Source of the DNA: Desulfofundulus luciae
Lineage (GTDB): Bacteria; Bacillota; Desulfotomaculia; Desulfotomaculales; Desulfovirgulaceae
Direction of reading: 5' to 3'
DNA: 64,000 nucleotides
Assembly: GCF_030813795.1 (NCBI RefSeq)
Contig: NZ_JAUSUX010000007.1
Coordinates: 1-64,000, forward strand
The position numbers and the translations under genes are program-made. Below are positions 36,033 to 46,670 of the stretch, piece after piece. The notes beneath the pieces were generated by a model, which saw nothing but the letters and a program-made list of their open reading frames with translations, did no database searches and had not been told where the DNA came from. Each line of letters opens with the position of its first letter. Position 1 is the first letter of the stretch.

Positions 36033-37913
36033 TCAGCGACGGTTTTGCGGCAGATCCGCAATTTCCCAAGCTGGAATTCCTTTGGACCTGAGGTTCCCTT
36101 CTTTATCCAACCAGAGGCGGATGCCTTTTTCCTCCCTGTTAAAACGATAAACCAGACCTCCCACCACTATAGAAGCGTTCTCAAAAGCACATCCCACGGT
36201 AACCACGGCTGCCGGGCCAGTCACCACCCTTGTGGTGGCCCCACCCCTGGACCCCAGCTCTCCCACATGCACATCCCCGCCAGCCTGTATCTCGCCACCG
36301 CGAAAGACCCCGGATACAGTCACCTTCTTACCAGCATGGATCCGGGAATTATAACAACCACTCCCCACCACCCGGACATCGCCGGTAGCTATAACGGTAG
36401 AATTGTGGATGCTTGACGCCACCACATCACTTTCTGCAGACGGCGGGGACGCAAAGGCCTGTTCCCATTCCCCGGCTCGCCTGGCCAATGTTTCGAGCTC
36501 CTGGAGGTCACGCACGGCCAGAGGGGAACGAACCAGCGCCCGTTCGACTTCCCGGACAAACTCTTCCAGGCCTTCAGCGACCATTCCCGGAGGCATGTTT
36601 TTAACCTGTTTCTTGAAGGTACTGGCGGTAGCGGGAAGGTGGTGAAACTTCCCCTCCAGCAGCAACCTTACCAGGGGGCCGATACCGCCTTTAAGATCGC
36701 CCTGCTTGAACGCCGGGTGACCCAGTAACTGCCGGATAGCCATGGTCATCTCTTGCAAACCGGTCGCCAGGGTATGAACCTGTGGTAACATTCCTTGCAG
36801 GAAAGCAGGAACTCCTCCTGCGATTACCACCGATGACAGGATATTCATCCTGATTACGACGGACCCCGTGGCTTGAACCCTCGCGCCGGAGACCAACCCT
36901 CCCACCCTGACATTCCCGCCCGCTTCTACCACCATCCCTTCTGCCACATTTCCAGCAATCAGGATATCTCCTTTAAAGACAATGTTACCTGAAGCAAGAT
37001 CTACGTCACCAGCATGCACCAGTTCAGGCAATACGCTTACTCTCACCAGGTCGCGCCAGCGGGAAGCCACAGGACGTCCAGCCCGGGCCGCTACGGCCCG
37101 TTCACCATCCCTGGTAAGCACCGCTCCTTCGCCTACCGAAAGGATGAAGTCCCGGGGCGACGGCGGCACAATTACCTCACCCTTGACGCTGGTGCCGGGA
37201 CGACCCGGCTCAGGCGGGTGTTTGACAGCCAGGACGTCTCCCGCCTCTACCGACGTAAAAACATAGCGTTCCCGGAAATCCACCGCTTCGTCTTCCTCCG
37301 CCAGTACCGGCACCTTGGAAATAGAGGAAAAAAGCAATTCTACCCGGCCGTCTTTTCCCGGTTCTGCAGGAATACCCCGGGCGATAACCACCTCCTCTTC
37401 AACACAGGATGCAACACCGCGAGAACATGCTTCCCAGTCTACGCCATGGTTAATCCCCAACCGGGACAACTCCCGCAATAGTTCGTCCTTAGTGAGTGGT
37501 GGAAAACGTTCTTCCCGTTCCACTACCTTCAGTTGCAGTACCCTGGCAGGCGGGAGATCCGGCAGTTCCCGATGAACTACCACCGCAGGGCGCGTTCGCA
37601 ATATCGCTTGTAGACCATCGGAAGAAACGGATACAGACCAGCTCCCTTCTCTACGCTCTTCCACCGTTTCCACCCGCACCGTATCCTTCATGGATACGGG
37701 GGTGGGTTGAGTGCACTCCCGGCCGTTAACAATCAGCCTTACCCCCGGACAAGGTACCACCACCGGGTAAGGTCCCTCCGGTCGGTGCCATACAACAAGG
37801 CGCCCCTGTTTCACAAAAGCATATGGACCCACCGATTCTCCATCCGGAAAAGCATTGTCCACTGTACTCGCTGTTGCTGCGGGGGAGCCCCGGATAGTCT
37901 CTTCATATTTCAT
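36033..37913 (-). CDS. fapA: FapA/DUF342 family polymerisation-type protein
   Basis: The 626-residue cytosolic protein has a variable N-terminal half (about 1-245), a FapA signature region with VKHPPEPGRPGTSVKGEV, and a right-handed beta-helix portion (about 290-360 and 505-600) rich in Gly/Val turns such as NIVFKGDILIAGNVAEG. A coiled-coil segment interrupts it (about 380-490). FapA/DUF342 proteins are associated with flagellar assembly or with MinC-like beta-helical scaffolds. It lies at the end of a STAS/PP2C operon beginning with a c-di-GMP riboswitch, so a c-di-GMP-linked surface or signalling role is plausible. Confidence 0.85.
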   Translation of the reverse strand: MKYEETIRGSPAATASTVDNAFPDGESVGPYAFVKQGRLVVWHRPEGPYPVVVPCPGVRLIVNGRECTQPTPVSMKDTVRVETVEERREGSWSVSVSSDGLQAILRTRPAVVVHRELPDLPPARVLQLKVVEREERFPPLTKDELLRELSRLGINHGVDWEACSRGVASCVEEEVVIARGIPAEPGKDGRVELLFSSISKVPVLAEEDEAVDFRERYVFTSVEAGDVLAVKHPPEPGRPGTSVKGEVIVPPSPRDFILSVGEGAVLTRDGERAVAARAGRPVASRWRDLVRVSVLPELVHAGDVDLASGNIVFKGDILIAGNVAEGMVVEAGGNVRVGGLVSGARVQATGSVVIRMNILSSVVIAGGVPAFLQGMLPQVHTLATGLQEMTMAIRQLLGHPAFKQGDLKGGIGPLVRLLLEGKFHHLPATASTFKKQVKNMPPGMVAEGLEEFVREVERALVRSPLAVRDLQELETLARRAGEWEQAFASPPSAESDVVASSIHNSTVIATGDVRVVGSGCYNSRIHAGKKVTVSGVFRGGEIQAGGDVHVGELGSRGGATTRVVTGPAAVVTVGCAFENASIVVGGLVYRFNREEKGIRLWLDKEGNLRSKGIPAWEIADLPQNRR

Positions 37914-37930
37914 AAGGAACCCACCTCCTG

Positions 37931-38251
37931 CTAAGCGCTGGGATTTGTCTTAAGAGCTTCCAGTACTTGAAAAAAACCTATTACTTCCAGGTCTTCTCGA
38001 ATAAAATCGGGGATACGAACAATTCTCAAGGTACGCCCCTGCTTGTACAGGTGTCTGACCTGACTCAGGAGCATTCCCACCCCGGAAGAGTCTATGAACC
38101 GAAGTCCCTGCAGATCTATCTCCACCACTTCTTCCGTCCGTCGCTGAATTTCCTGTTGCAACTGCTCCACGTTGCTGAAATCCAGTTCGCCTTCCACCTC
38201 CAGGATTACCATCCCTTTCTTTTGCCGGACTCTAATCTCCACCCCTTTCAC
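37931..38251 (-). CDS. STAS-domain anti-sigma-factor antagonist
   Basis: The 106-residue protein is a complete STAS domain of SpoIIAA/RsbV type. The expected phosphorylation site is in LRFIDSSGVGMLLSQV. Such proteins bind and release partner factors depending on serine phosphorylation by an RsbW-like kinase and dephosphorylation by PP2C. GTG start, overlapping the PP2C gene by 20 bases with a GGGAGGT ribosome site inside that gene. Confidence 0.9.
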   Translation of the reverse strand: MKGVEIRVRQKKGMVILEVEGELDFSNVEQLQQEIQRRTEEVVEIDLQGLRFIDSSGVGMLLSQVRHLYKQGRTLRIVRIPDFIREDLEVIGFFQVLEALKTNPSA

Positions 38252-38957
38252 CTCCCTTTCCCGTCACCTTCATAACAACCAGTGTCACGTCATCCTTTTG
38301 GGAAAAACCGCGGGTAAATGTCTCCAGGTCTGATAAAATGTTTTGTTTCATCCTGTCTGCATCAGCACCATTCTGAAGGCGAACTATCTTCTTCAATCGT
38401 TCCTGCCCGTACCTTTGCTCGCCCGGGCCACAGGCCTCCACAAGTCCATCGGTATACAGCACCACCGCATCTCCGTCGGCAAGAAAAAATTCCTCCACCC
38501 CTGACCCGAGGTAATCTTCCAGCAGGCCCAGGGCGACTCCCCGGCACCGGGCCACTTTCACCTTGCCGTCAGATAGAAGGAGGGGAGGGTGGTGCCCTGC
38601 ATTGACACAGGAGAGGCGTCCAGCTATCCCGTCGTAACACAGCAGGCATAGGGTGGCAAAAGCCCCGCATTTCCGCAGTTCATCCCCTCCCACCCTGTTT
38701 AACCGGCGCACCACCTCCAGAGGATGGGGATTAATCCTGATACACTCCCGGAGCATATGGCGGATTGTTTCCATCAGCCGGGCCGCATGGAATCCTTTAC
38801 CCATTACGTCTCCGATGACGGCAAACACGGTTCTCTCGTCGCAGGAAATAAACTCAAAAAAATCCCCCCCGACCTGTTCGGCAGGCAGGCTACACCCACT
38901 AACTTCCAACCCGTAAGCTCTTAGTATTTTTCCATTCACTGTAATCACTTCTCCCAT
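38232..38957 (-). CDS. PP2C/SpoIIE-type serine phosphatase
   Basis: The 241-residue protein is a bare SpoIIE/RsbU-type phosphatase domain. Metal ligands are in AEQVGGDFFEF, AVIGDVMGKGFHAA and VLYTDGLVEA, with QKDDVTLVV near the end. It would dephosphorylate one or both neighbouring STAS proteins. There is no sensor domain, so control must come from expression or partners. It sits between the two STAS genes. Confidence 0.92.
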   Translation of the reverse strand: MGEVITVNGKILRAYGLEVSGCSLPAEQVGGDFFEFISCDERTVFAVIGDVMGKGFHAARLMETIRHMLRECIRINPHPLEVVRRLNRVGGDELRKCGAFATLCLLCYDGIAGRLSCVNAGHHPPLLLSDGKVKVARCRGVALGLLEDYLGSGVEEFFLADGDAVVLYTDGLVEACGPGEQRYGQERLKKIVRLQNGADADRMKQNILSDLETFTRGFSQKDDVTLVVMKVTGKGGERGGD

Positions 38958-38964
38958 CCTGCTC

Positions 38965-39306
38965 CTACCTCTCTTCTCCGCCCGGAGCGGTGTTTTGCGC
39001 CAGGAGCCTGTCCAACCCTACCAGCCGCATCACCTCCGCCACATCAGGTTGCGGCCTCAAAATCAGCATCTGGCCCCCTTTTTGCCGCCAGTCGTTGCTA
39101 ATGTCCAGCAAACTTTTCAAACCGGTGGAATCAACGAAAGAAACGCCCGACAGGTCAACTTCCAGCGTGTGTTCTCCCACTTTCCCAACAACTTCTTGCA
39201 ACTGCGCTACCGTTTCCACGTCCAATTCACCGTTCAGCACCAGCCGGCACACCCCCCGGTCAACGTAAACATCTACTTTCAGCAACAAAATCACCCCCTC
39301 TTTCAT
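38965..39306 (-). CDS. STAS-domain anti-sigma-factor antagonist
   Basis: This is a second STAS protein of up to 113 residues, with the phospho-site in VSFVDSTGLKSLLD. The ATG at 39306 overlaps the stop of the preceding ATPase fragment (ATGA), suggesting coupling. TTG codons at 39288/39285 behind GAGGGGGTG are alternative starts and would give about 107 residues. It differs clearly from the first STAS protein, so the operon probably handles two separate partner switches. Confidence 0.88.
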   Translation of the reverse strand: MKEGVILLLKVDVYVDRGVCRLVLNGELDVETVAQLQEVVGKVGEHTLEVDLSGVSFVDSTGLKSLLDISNDWRQKGGQMLILRPQPDVAEVMRLVGLDRLLAQNTAPGGEER

Positions 39307-39446
39307 TGGTCTTGTCCGGTTTTAATGCCGAAGTCCAGGGCCAGGGCGGTACCTGACGGTCCTGTATTAAGGTAGAGGTGGTCCGCATAGTAGAGCATCA
39401 GGGTAAATCCACACCCCAGGGAATTCTTGGTTGAATAATGTTGCAT
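39303..39446 (-). pseudogene. C-terminal part of the split RsbW-type ATPase
   Basis: The frame that begins at an ATG overlapping the upstream stop (TGATG) encodes 47 residues: STKNSLGCGFTLML and LNTGPSGTALALDF. These form the G2 box and last strand of a HATPase_c domain, exactly the part missing from the upstream frame. A single added base near 39447 would join the two into one reading frame (ARAT-x-MQHYSTK). It may be expressed by coupling, but alone it cannot bind ATP. Confidence 0.8.
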
Positions 39447-40546
39447 CACGTTGCCCGGGCCAATTCGCTGGTTTTGATTCCCGGACCCCGGTCCTGAACG
39501 ATAATCCTGACGGTGTCCCCTGACTGCCTGGCTTGCCAGCAACCGCCCCCTGCATGTTTGAGAGCATTGGCCAGCGCCTCTGTCAAGCACAAGGCAATCG
39601 CGTGCTGCCTGCGGCTGTCGAGAACAGGCAAGGCTTCCCGCATTGCCCGGCGGGCTTCCGGAATGTCATGGGTCTGCCGGACCTCACCCCTGGCCAGTTC
39701 CGTCCCTTCTGAGATCACTTTTTCCATTTCTCCACTATTCACCAGGTATAACCGGCCCCCCGTTACCGCCGCTATGGCCTCCCGGTAAGCCTGCATCTCC
39801 TGCTGGTGCATCTTTCTCTCCTTTTCAATCACCTCGGTGATGTCAAAGGCCAGCAGTCCACCGCTCCTGTGGTCGAAGGGCACGCCGTGAAGGTCAAACA
39901 CCTTTTGCCCGTCAGCGCTAATGATCACCTCGCGGCGGTGTTCGGCCTGGCGGATAGCCTGGCGCATCAGTTTTTCCGCTTCTTCCATAGGCAGGTCCAG
40001 GTCAGCCTGGCCTGAAAGGTAGCGGAAGCGCCCTCCTTCATATTTCATCACCTTCCCCACCCTGAGAGCGTTAATTAGTTCGGATTTCTCCACCTCAGCC
40101 AGCAGTTTCTCCCTGACCAGGTCCTGAAGGTGCTCCGGCAAGTGCCGGGAAATCTCCTGTATTAGCTCGCCGGCGCTTCCGGCCAGCAACTGATACTCCT
40201 CCCTGCTAAGACGACGGGCAGTCCCCTGCTTCCGGTGGACACACAGGATATCAAAAACGTGGACGTTATTTTTCCCTTTGAACGGTACCCCGGCCACCTC
40301 GACCCACAAGTTTTCCTGCAGCCTGATTACATACCGCCCCGGAACAGGAGCTTCCGTTTCCAGCCCAAACTCCGTGGTATTTAACACCAGGATGTGAGCC
40401 GGATACTGCCTGCCATGCTCATCTTCCAGTAACACCCGGACAGGCGGCGAAGGCACCCGCCGAAGGGGGCTTAGCTGGACAAAATACTGGCACTCCACAC
40501 AAGGACGGTCCGGTTCTTTCTTTGCGCATTCAAGACACCGTTGCAT
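39446..40546 (-). CDS. PAS/anti-sigma-kinase-type protein, frameshifted before the G2 box
   Basis: This 366-residue N-terminal fragment has paired cysteines at the start (CLECAKK, PCVECQYF), a PilZ-like beta region (ILVLNTTEFGLETEAPV), and a PAS-like segment (about 190-275, FDLHGVPFDHRSGGLLAFDI). It then has the first half of an RsbW-type HATPase: N box LTEALANALKHAG and G1 box IVQDRGPGIK. It stops at TGA just after SELARAT, before the G2 box found in the next frame. The ATG at 40546 has AAGGGTGG upstream. It is the first gene behind the c-di-GMP riboswitch and should be the kinase partner of the STAS proteins. Confidence 0.85.
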   Translation of the reverse strand: MQRCLECAKKEPDRPCVECQYFVQLSPLRRVPSPPVRVLLEDEHGRQYPAHILVLNTTEFGLETEAPVPGRYVIRLQENLWVEVAGVPFKGKNNVHVFDILCVHRKQGTARRLSREEYQLLAGSAGELIQEISRHLPEHLQDLVREKLLAEVEKSELINALRVGKVMKYEGGRFRYLSGQADLDLPMEEAEKLMRQAIRQAEHRREVIISADGQKVFDLHGVPFDHRSGGLLAFDITEVIEKERKMHQQEMQAYREAIAAVTGGRLYLVNSGEMEKVISEGTELARGEVRQTHDIPEARRAMREALPVLDSRRQHAIALCLTEALANALKHAGGGCWQARQSGDTVRIIVQDRGPGIKTSELARAT

Positions 40547-40695
40547 TTTTTCACCACCCTTCTGCCTTTCAGCCCCTCCCGGCCCCATGCCCTTTCAATT
40601 GCCACAATACTGCCAGCAAATGTCCCAGCCATTGGCTCTGTTAGAGTCGACCTCTATACCCCAAATGGGTAAACATACTTTTTTATAAGCAGGAA

Positions 40696-40717
40696 CGGCA
40701 GCCTGACCAGGCTGCCG
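40696..40717 (-). promoter_or_regulatory. Expression-platform hairpin of the c-di-GMP riboswitch
   Basis: A perfect 9-bp hairpin (CGGCAGCCT / AGGCTGCCG, loop GGTC) lies about 45 bases past the aptamer. Its first arm, CGGCAGCCTG, is exactly complementary to CAGGCTGCCG at the aptamer 3' end (40770-40761), so the two structures exclude each other. There is no U tract, so the control may act by a mechanism other than simple intrinsic termination. Confidence 0.65.
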
Positions 40718-40751
40718 CAACAAAACACCATTAAAAAGAAAACAATCAATA

Positions 40752-40838
40752 CCTTTATCGCGGCAGCCTGGCAGTCATACCCTTTAGGGCTGCAGACCCA
40801 TGGCTTTGCGCCCCACCCTTTCGAGTGGTTTGCCTTTA
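40752..40838 (-). ncRNA. Cyclic-di-GMP-I riboswitch (GEMM-I)
   Basis: The minus strand carries the GEMM consensus in order: GGCAAACC, CGAAAG tetraloop stem, GGGGCGCAAAGCC, ATGGGTCT, CCCTAAAGGG, ATGACTGCCAGGCTGCC. The tetraloop and its receptor, and the GCAAAGCC ligand core, are intact. It lies about 200 bases upstream of the PAS/ATPase-STAS-PP2C-STAS-FapA operon on the same strand and presumably controls it. Confidence 0.93.
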
Positions 40839-41224
40839 ACACAATAAAGACAATAAAGTTTTTAATTTAACAGTTAAAAGGCTGATTCAACACCGCCAGA
40901 ACACAGAAAATTTTCCACCAGCGAAAAATTCAGCCCCTGAAGAACTGTTAGGTATGGGAAATATGATGAGAGAAAATACAAAAACAGGCCCGTGTGGATA
41001 AGAACGGACATGACGTGCTCCGCCAGCAACCAGAAGGAGCAGAGAGGAATAATCCTTGTAGACAAAATTCATAACCACCGGTACCAAAGCCATGTCTGCG
41101 GACAAGATACCTGCACCCAAAAGTTAATATACGATATCCATTTTTATTTTCCCTTCTGAAAGAAGCAAGACAATGTAATATAATAAACAATAAACGCCGC
41201 AAACCCTTGCGGCGTCTAGCTTTT
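40839..41224. other. AT-rich non-coding stretch
   Basis: Between the riboswitch and tRNA-Thr the sequence is clearly more AT-rich than its surroundings. Short open frames exist, but none has a convincing start or protein-like composition. The promoter of the riboswitch transcript should lie here near 40850-40890; no clear -35/-10 pair was settled on. Confidence 0.4.
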
Positions 41225-41299
41225 TGGAGCTGGTGGTCGGATTCGAACCGACGACCTGCGCATTACGAGTGCGCTGCTCTACCCCTGAGCCACACCAGC
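41225..41299 (-). tRNA. tRNA-Thr (anticodon CGT)
   Basis: Acceptor GCTGGTG/CACCAGC, anticodon stem GCGCA/TGCGC around CTCGTAA, T-loop TTCGAAT, CCA encoded. Confidence 0.95.
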
Positions 41300-41308
41300 A
41301 CTTTTCTG

Positions 41309-41944
41309 TTATCTCATTTGACTACCCGGCGCATTACTTATATTAACGCAAACAGAGTCATTTGTCAATTGGTATCGCCCGGTGGGGCCGGGTCGCACGC
41401 CTTCGAGTTGCAATAGCTGCAGTTTTAGAGGCAGGCCGCCGCCAAAACCGCCGGGCGATCCATCCCGGCGGATTACCCGGTGGCAGGGAATAACCAGTGG
41501 AACCCGGTTGGTCCCCAAAGCCCCGCCCACGGCCCGGGCGGCCCGGGGGCTGCCGACGGCTGCCGCCACCTGCTGGTACGACCATAATTCACCGTACCCG
41601 ATGTGCCGTACAAAATCCAGCACCCGGGCCACAAAAGGGGTGCACCAGGAAAGATCCACGGGAATATCCGTAAAGGAAACCGGCCGGCCCTGGAAGTATT
41701 GGTTCAGCCTTTCTTCCAGAAAAGCCACGGGCCACCTTTTTAATGCAGGCCCACTTCCTTGATTGACTTCTGCGGGTATTACTTCATCCATCAGAGCAGC
41801 CAGGGCTTCCTCCCGGCTGGGCCGGGGAAATGTCAGGACCAGCAGCCCCTGCCTACCCCAGGCAGTACCAACCCAGCCCGCTCTGGTGGATAATAAATGA
41901 AACCCATTCACAGAACGCCCCCCCACAGCCGCAAAATGGAACAA
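41309..41944 (-). CDS. ogt: Methylated-DNA-protein-cysteine methyltransferase
   Basis: This suicide repair protein takes alkyl groups from O6-alkylguanine onto its active-site cysteine, seen in LVIPCHRVIRRDG. The helix-turn-helix YGELWSYQQVAAAVGSPRAARAVGGAL and the GGFGGGLPLK loop are typical. The start is uncertain: the frame is open to 42010, but the transporter gene ends at 41946, so a TTG near 41944 (about 211 residues) or a GTG near 41926 is more likely. An unusual C-terminal tail of about 25 residues follows the conserved end. Confidence 0.9.
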   Translation of the reverse strand: MFHFAAVGGRSVNGFHLLSTRAGWVGTAWGRQGLLVLTFPRPSREEALAALMDEVIPAEVNQGSGPALKRWPVAFLEERLNQYFQGRPVSFTDIPVDLSWCTPFVARVLDFVRHIGYGELWSYQQVAAAVGSPRAARAVGGALGTNRVPLVIPCHRVIRRDGSPGGFGGGLPLKLQLLQLEGVRPGPTGRYQLTNDSVCVNISNAPGSQMR

Positions 41945-41945
41945 G

Positions 41946-42890
41946 CTATTTTTCCGCTGCCGCCCGGATAAAAATGGACAGGCCCGTGATAATAATCGCC
42001 CCGCCCGCAAGCTGTAAGGGTGAAGGCACCTGGTGAAAAATAATATAAGCCAGAATGGTTGCCCCCACCGGCTCGCCGAGTATGCTCACTGAGACCACGG
42101 CAGCCTTGACATAACGCAGGGCCCAGTTGAAAATGGTATGCCCGAAAATGGTGGGCACCAGGGCCAGGAGGAAAAACCACAGCCATGTGGAAGGCGGGTA
42201 AGGAAAAAAGGACAAGCCGGCCAGCAGCGCACCCAGGAACAAAGTCACGGTACTGACCCCGTAAACAACAAAAATGTACGGGAATAGTGACAGGCGGTGC
42301 CGCAAGCCGCGCCCGATCAATACATAGCCGGCAATAAAAATAGCCCCGGCAAAAGCCAGGATGTCTCCCAAAAAAGCCTGCCCGCCGATCTGAAAATCAC
42401 CCACACCCACAATAGTGCTGCCGGTTAAAGCCAGGGCTGCCCCCACAAGCCCCGTGCGGGCGATTTTTTCTTTAAAGATCAGGTAGCCGCCTAAAACCAC
42501 AAATAAGGGTTGCATGGTGACCAGCACGGTGGAACTGGCAATAGATGTGTACTCAAGGGAAGTAATCCAGGCAGTGAAATGCAATGCCAGCAGCACGCCG
42601 GAAAGACAGGCCAGCATTATGTCCCACCGGCCCATGGAGCGCAGTTCTTCCCGTCCCCTGGTCAGGGCAATGGGAGCAATCATGAGCACGGCAAACCCCA
42701 ACCGGTAGAAGGCAATGACCAGGGGTGGGGCCATGGCCAGCTTGGTAAAGATGGAAGAAAAGGCGGCTCCCACCACTCCCACCAGGATGGCCAGGTAGGG
42801 ATTGATAAAAGGACGCTCCAGGCCGGCGGTTAATAACCCCGACCCCTCTTCAAGGGAGCAATATTCTGGTGCTTTTTGAGGCATGCTCAT
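41946..42890 (-). CDS. EamA/DMT-family transporter
   Basis: The 314-residue protein has ten hydrophobic helices in two EamA repeats (about 35-165 and 175-310). The second repeat ends with NWALRYVKAAVVSVSILGEP and the GATILAYIIFHQ segment common to the drug/metabolite transporter superfamily. Substrates range from amino acids to nucleotides and none can be assigned. An N-terminal extension of about 30 residues precedes the first helix. It is probably cotranscribed with ogt, two bases downstream. Confidence 0.9.
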   Translation of the reverse strand: MSMPQKAPEYCSLEEGSGLLTAGLERPFINPYLAILVGVVGAAFSSIFTKLAMAPPLVIAFYRLGFAVLMIAPIALTRGREELRSMGRWDIMLACLSGVLLALHFTAWITSLEYTSIASSTVLVTMQPLFVVLGGYLIFKEKIARTGLVGAALALTGSTIVGVGDFQIGGQAFLGDILAFAGAIFIAGYVLIGRGLRHRLSLFPYIFVVYGVSTVTLFLGALLAGLSFFPYPPSTWLWFFLLALVPTIFGHTIFNWALRYVKAAVVSVSILGEPVGATILAYIIFHQVPSPLQLAGGAIIITGLSIFIRAAAEK

Positions 42891-43097
42891 TCATCAAGTC
42901 TCCTACTTTAAACAACCAGGACTACTCTTCATACTTCTACCAATCGAGCAGAGATTCCTGCCAGGCAAGTGAACTTCCACCGGTCACATCCGGAAGCTTT
43001 ACCCAGGACAACTGCTGCCAAAATACCAGTCGCCCCACTGGGTTGACAGCCCGGCTTTTACGGCCGGAATTACCCCCTGGTTTTCACACGGGTGAGC

Positions 43098-44018
43098 TTA
43101 TACAAACAACCCCGTAGACAAATAACGCTCCCCGGTGTCCGGGAGCAAAACCACCACGGTCTTACCCCGGTTTTCCGGCCGGCCGGCCACCTGTAAAGCC
43201 GCCCAGACGGCCGCCCCCGCAGAAATACCCACCAGCAGGCCCTCCTCCCGGGCCAGGCGACGGGCGGTGTCCAGCGCATCTTCATCGGCCACCTTTATGA
43301 TCTCGTCCAGCAAAGCCATATCTATTACTTCCGGCACAAAACCCGCACCGATGCCCTGAATTTTATGCGGACCGGGCTTCCCGCCGGAAAGCACCGGTGA
43401 GGCGGCCGGTTCCACCGCCACCGCCTTCAGGGAGGGACGGCGGGCTTTCAGAACGGAGGTCACCCCGGTAATGGTACCTCCAGTACCAACACCGGCCACA
43501 AAGAAATCCACTTCCCCGCCGGTATCCCGCCAGATTTCCTCGGCGGTTGTAGCCCGGTGGGCGGCCGGGTTGGCCGGGTTGGCAAATTGTTGCGGCATAA
43601 AGGCATTGGGATGGGAGGCCGCCAGTTCCCGGGCCTTGCGTACGGCCCCGGCCATGCCCTCGTTCCCGGGGGTAAGGACCACTTCCGCCCCGTAGGCGCT
43701 GAGAAGCCTGCGTCGTTCCACACTCATGGTTTCAGGCATGGTCAGCACCAGCCGGTAACCCCGGGCCGCGCAAACCATGGCCAGGCCAATGCCGGTATTT
43801 CCGCTGGTAGGCTCGATGATCAGGGTGTCCTTGTTGATTAACCCTTTTTCCTCCGCCTCACGGATCATGTTGTAAGCAATCCGGTCTTTAACGCTGCCAC
43901 CGGGATTAAAATACTCCAGCTTGGCCAGAACAACGGCAGGCAGACCGGAAGCAATCTTTTGCAGGCGGAGCATGGGGGTACCACCAATCAATTCCGTTAT
44001 ATCATTAAAGACGGGCAA
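43098..44018 (-). CDS. cysK: Cysteine synthase (O-acetylserine sulfhydrylase)
   Basis: The 306-residue PLP enzyme makes cysteine from O-acetylserine and sulfide. The PLP lysine is in [13 protein letters not shown], the substrate loop in [12 protein letters not shown], and the phosphate cup in [11 protein letters not shown]. Length is typical. The start is TTG with GAGG upstream. It stands alone, and no serine acetyltransferase gene is seen nearby. Confidence 0.95.
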   Translation of the reverse strand: MPVFNDITELIGGTPMLRLQKIASGLPAVVLAKLEYFNPGGSVKDRIAYNMIREAEEKGLINKDTLIIEPTSGNTGIGLAMVCAARGYRLVLTMPETMSVERRRLLSAYGAEVVLTPGNEGMAGAVRKARELAASHPNAFMPQQFANPANPAAHRATTAEEIWRDTGGEVDFFVAGVGTGGTITGVTSVLKARRPSLKAVAVEPAASPVLSGGKPGPHKIQGIGAGFVPEVIDMALLDEIIKVADEDALDTARRLAREEGLLVGISAGAAVWAALQVAGRPENRGKTVVVLLPDTGERYLSTGLFV

Positions 44019-44069
44019 GACCTCAACCCCTTTCGAAAAACCTGCTTTTTATTCACGGCTGGCATAAAT

Positions 44070-44099
44070 TAAGTCCCCGCGGAACTCCACGGGGACTTA
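44070..44099 (-). terminator. Terminator hairpin after groEL
   Basis: TAAGTCCCCG pairs perfectly with CGGGGACTTA around a 10-nt loop, 12 bases past the groEL stop. The minus strand continues with AATTTATG. Confidence 0.6.
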
Positions 44100-44110
44100 G
44101 CCCGGCTAAA

Positions 44111-45757
<1,647 letters not shown>

Positions 45758-45778
45758 TCACGCGTTCCAAAGCACCAG

Positions 45779-46069
45779 TTACTTTTCAATAACCCCAAGG
45801 ATGTCAGCTTCACGCATGATCAGATACTCTTCATCATCTATCTTGACCTCGTTACCGGCATACTTGGAGAACAACACCCTGTCCCCCACCTTGAGATCAA
45901 TAGGTACACGGGTGCCGTTTTCCAGCAGGCGGCCGGGACCTACCGCCACCACTTCCCCCTCCTGGGGCTTTTCCTTGGCGGTTTCAGGCAGCACAATGCC
46001 CCCCTTGGTCTTCTCCTCGCTGGGCAGCGGCTTGACAACCACCCGTTCACCTAATGGTCTAATCCTCAC
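45779..46069 (-). CDS. groES: Co-chaperonin GroES (Hsp10)
   Basis: The 96-residue lid of the chaperonin has [20 protein letters not shown] at the start, the mobile loop [14 protein letters not shown], and the roof region [21 protein letters not shown]. The GTG start has AAGGAGGGG upstream. First gene of the heat-shock operon controlled by CIRCE. Confidence 0.98.
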   Translation of the reverse strand: MRIRPLGERVVVKPLPSEEKTKGGIVLPETAKEKPQEGEVVAVGPGRLLENGTRVPIDLKVGDRVLFSKYAGNEVKIDDEEYLIMREADILGVIEK

Positions 46070-46112
46070 CTAAAACCCCTCCTTTAAAATAAGAGATTGG
46101 TTTCCTCTATTG

Positions 46113-46139
46113 TTAGCACTCATTTAAACCGAGTGCTAA
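46113..46139 (-). promoter_or_regulatory. CIRCE operator (HrcA binding site)
   Basis: TTAGCACTC, nine bases, GAGTGCTAA: a perfect match to the CIRCE consensus, located in the groES leader just downstream of the promoter. HrcA should repress groESL here. Confidence 0.97.
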
Positions 46140-46151
46140 TACCCAAGTACT

Positions 46152-46181
46152 ATAATATAAAGGGGGAAGGGCAAAAAGCAA
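46152..46181 (-). promoter_or_regulatory. Sigma-A promoter of groES-groEL
   Basis: TTGCTT (46181-46176) and TATTAT (46157-46152) are separated by 18 bases and lie immediately upstream of CIRCE. Confidence 0.7.
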
Positions 46182-46394
46182 CTTTCCTCAAAAGACTTAA
46201 TCCCCCTTTTGCACCGATCGAGGGAAATTACAGGGAATTATCTCGCTTTTTCTCCCACCAATGAGCTGTTATCACTGCTTTTTGTGTAAACATTTCTTAG
46301 CTGCTCTAGAAACATTTTCCCCACAAAAAAACATTTTATACATGAAAATATTTTATACATGCAGTGTCTGTACAGGCGCTGGGAAATCCCGAAA

Positions 46395-46563
46395 ATCGAG
46401 GCTTCCCGGCCTTTTTTCTCCAGCTGCAAACATTTGCAAACCTGCTTGCTGAAGATGCTCTCGATGGCTTCACTGCCTCGGCCTGGGTGTCGGGCAGGAC
46501 GTGGGAGTATGTGGCCAGGGTAATCTGCACGCTTGAGTGCCCCAGCCGCTCGGCGACGAACGC
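46395..46563 (-). pseudogene. C-terminal remnant of a tyrosine recombinase/integrase
   Basis: The minus strand encodes VAERLGHSSVQITLATYSHV, the last catalytic segment of phage-type integrases with the nucleophile Tyr. It is followed by LPDTQAEAV and, after a one-base shift near 46467, AIESIFSKQVCKCLQLEKK. The first two-thirds of the enzyme and any start are missing. The rest of the gap 46182-46670 shows no gene. Confidence 0.75.
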
Positions 46564-46670
46564 TACATGTTAAAATTTTTACATTGTCTGAAAAAAAGTT
46601 ATGGTAAAATTATGTGTTTAGAAACAGCACAATTAAGTTGAATGAAAATTTGATGGGCAGGGAAAAGAAG

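Noticed and set aside
40874-41202. Several 60-85-codon minus-strand frames
   Set aside because: AT-rich, no ribosome-binding sites, composition unlike neighbours; no recognisable protein.
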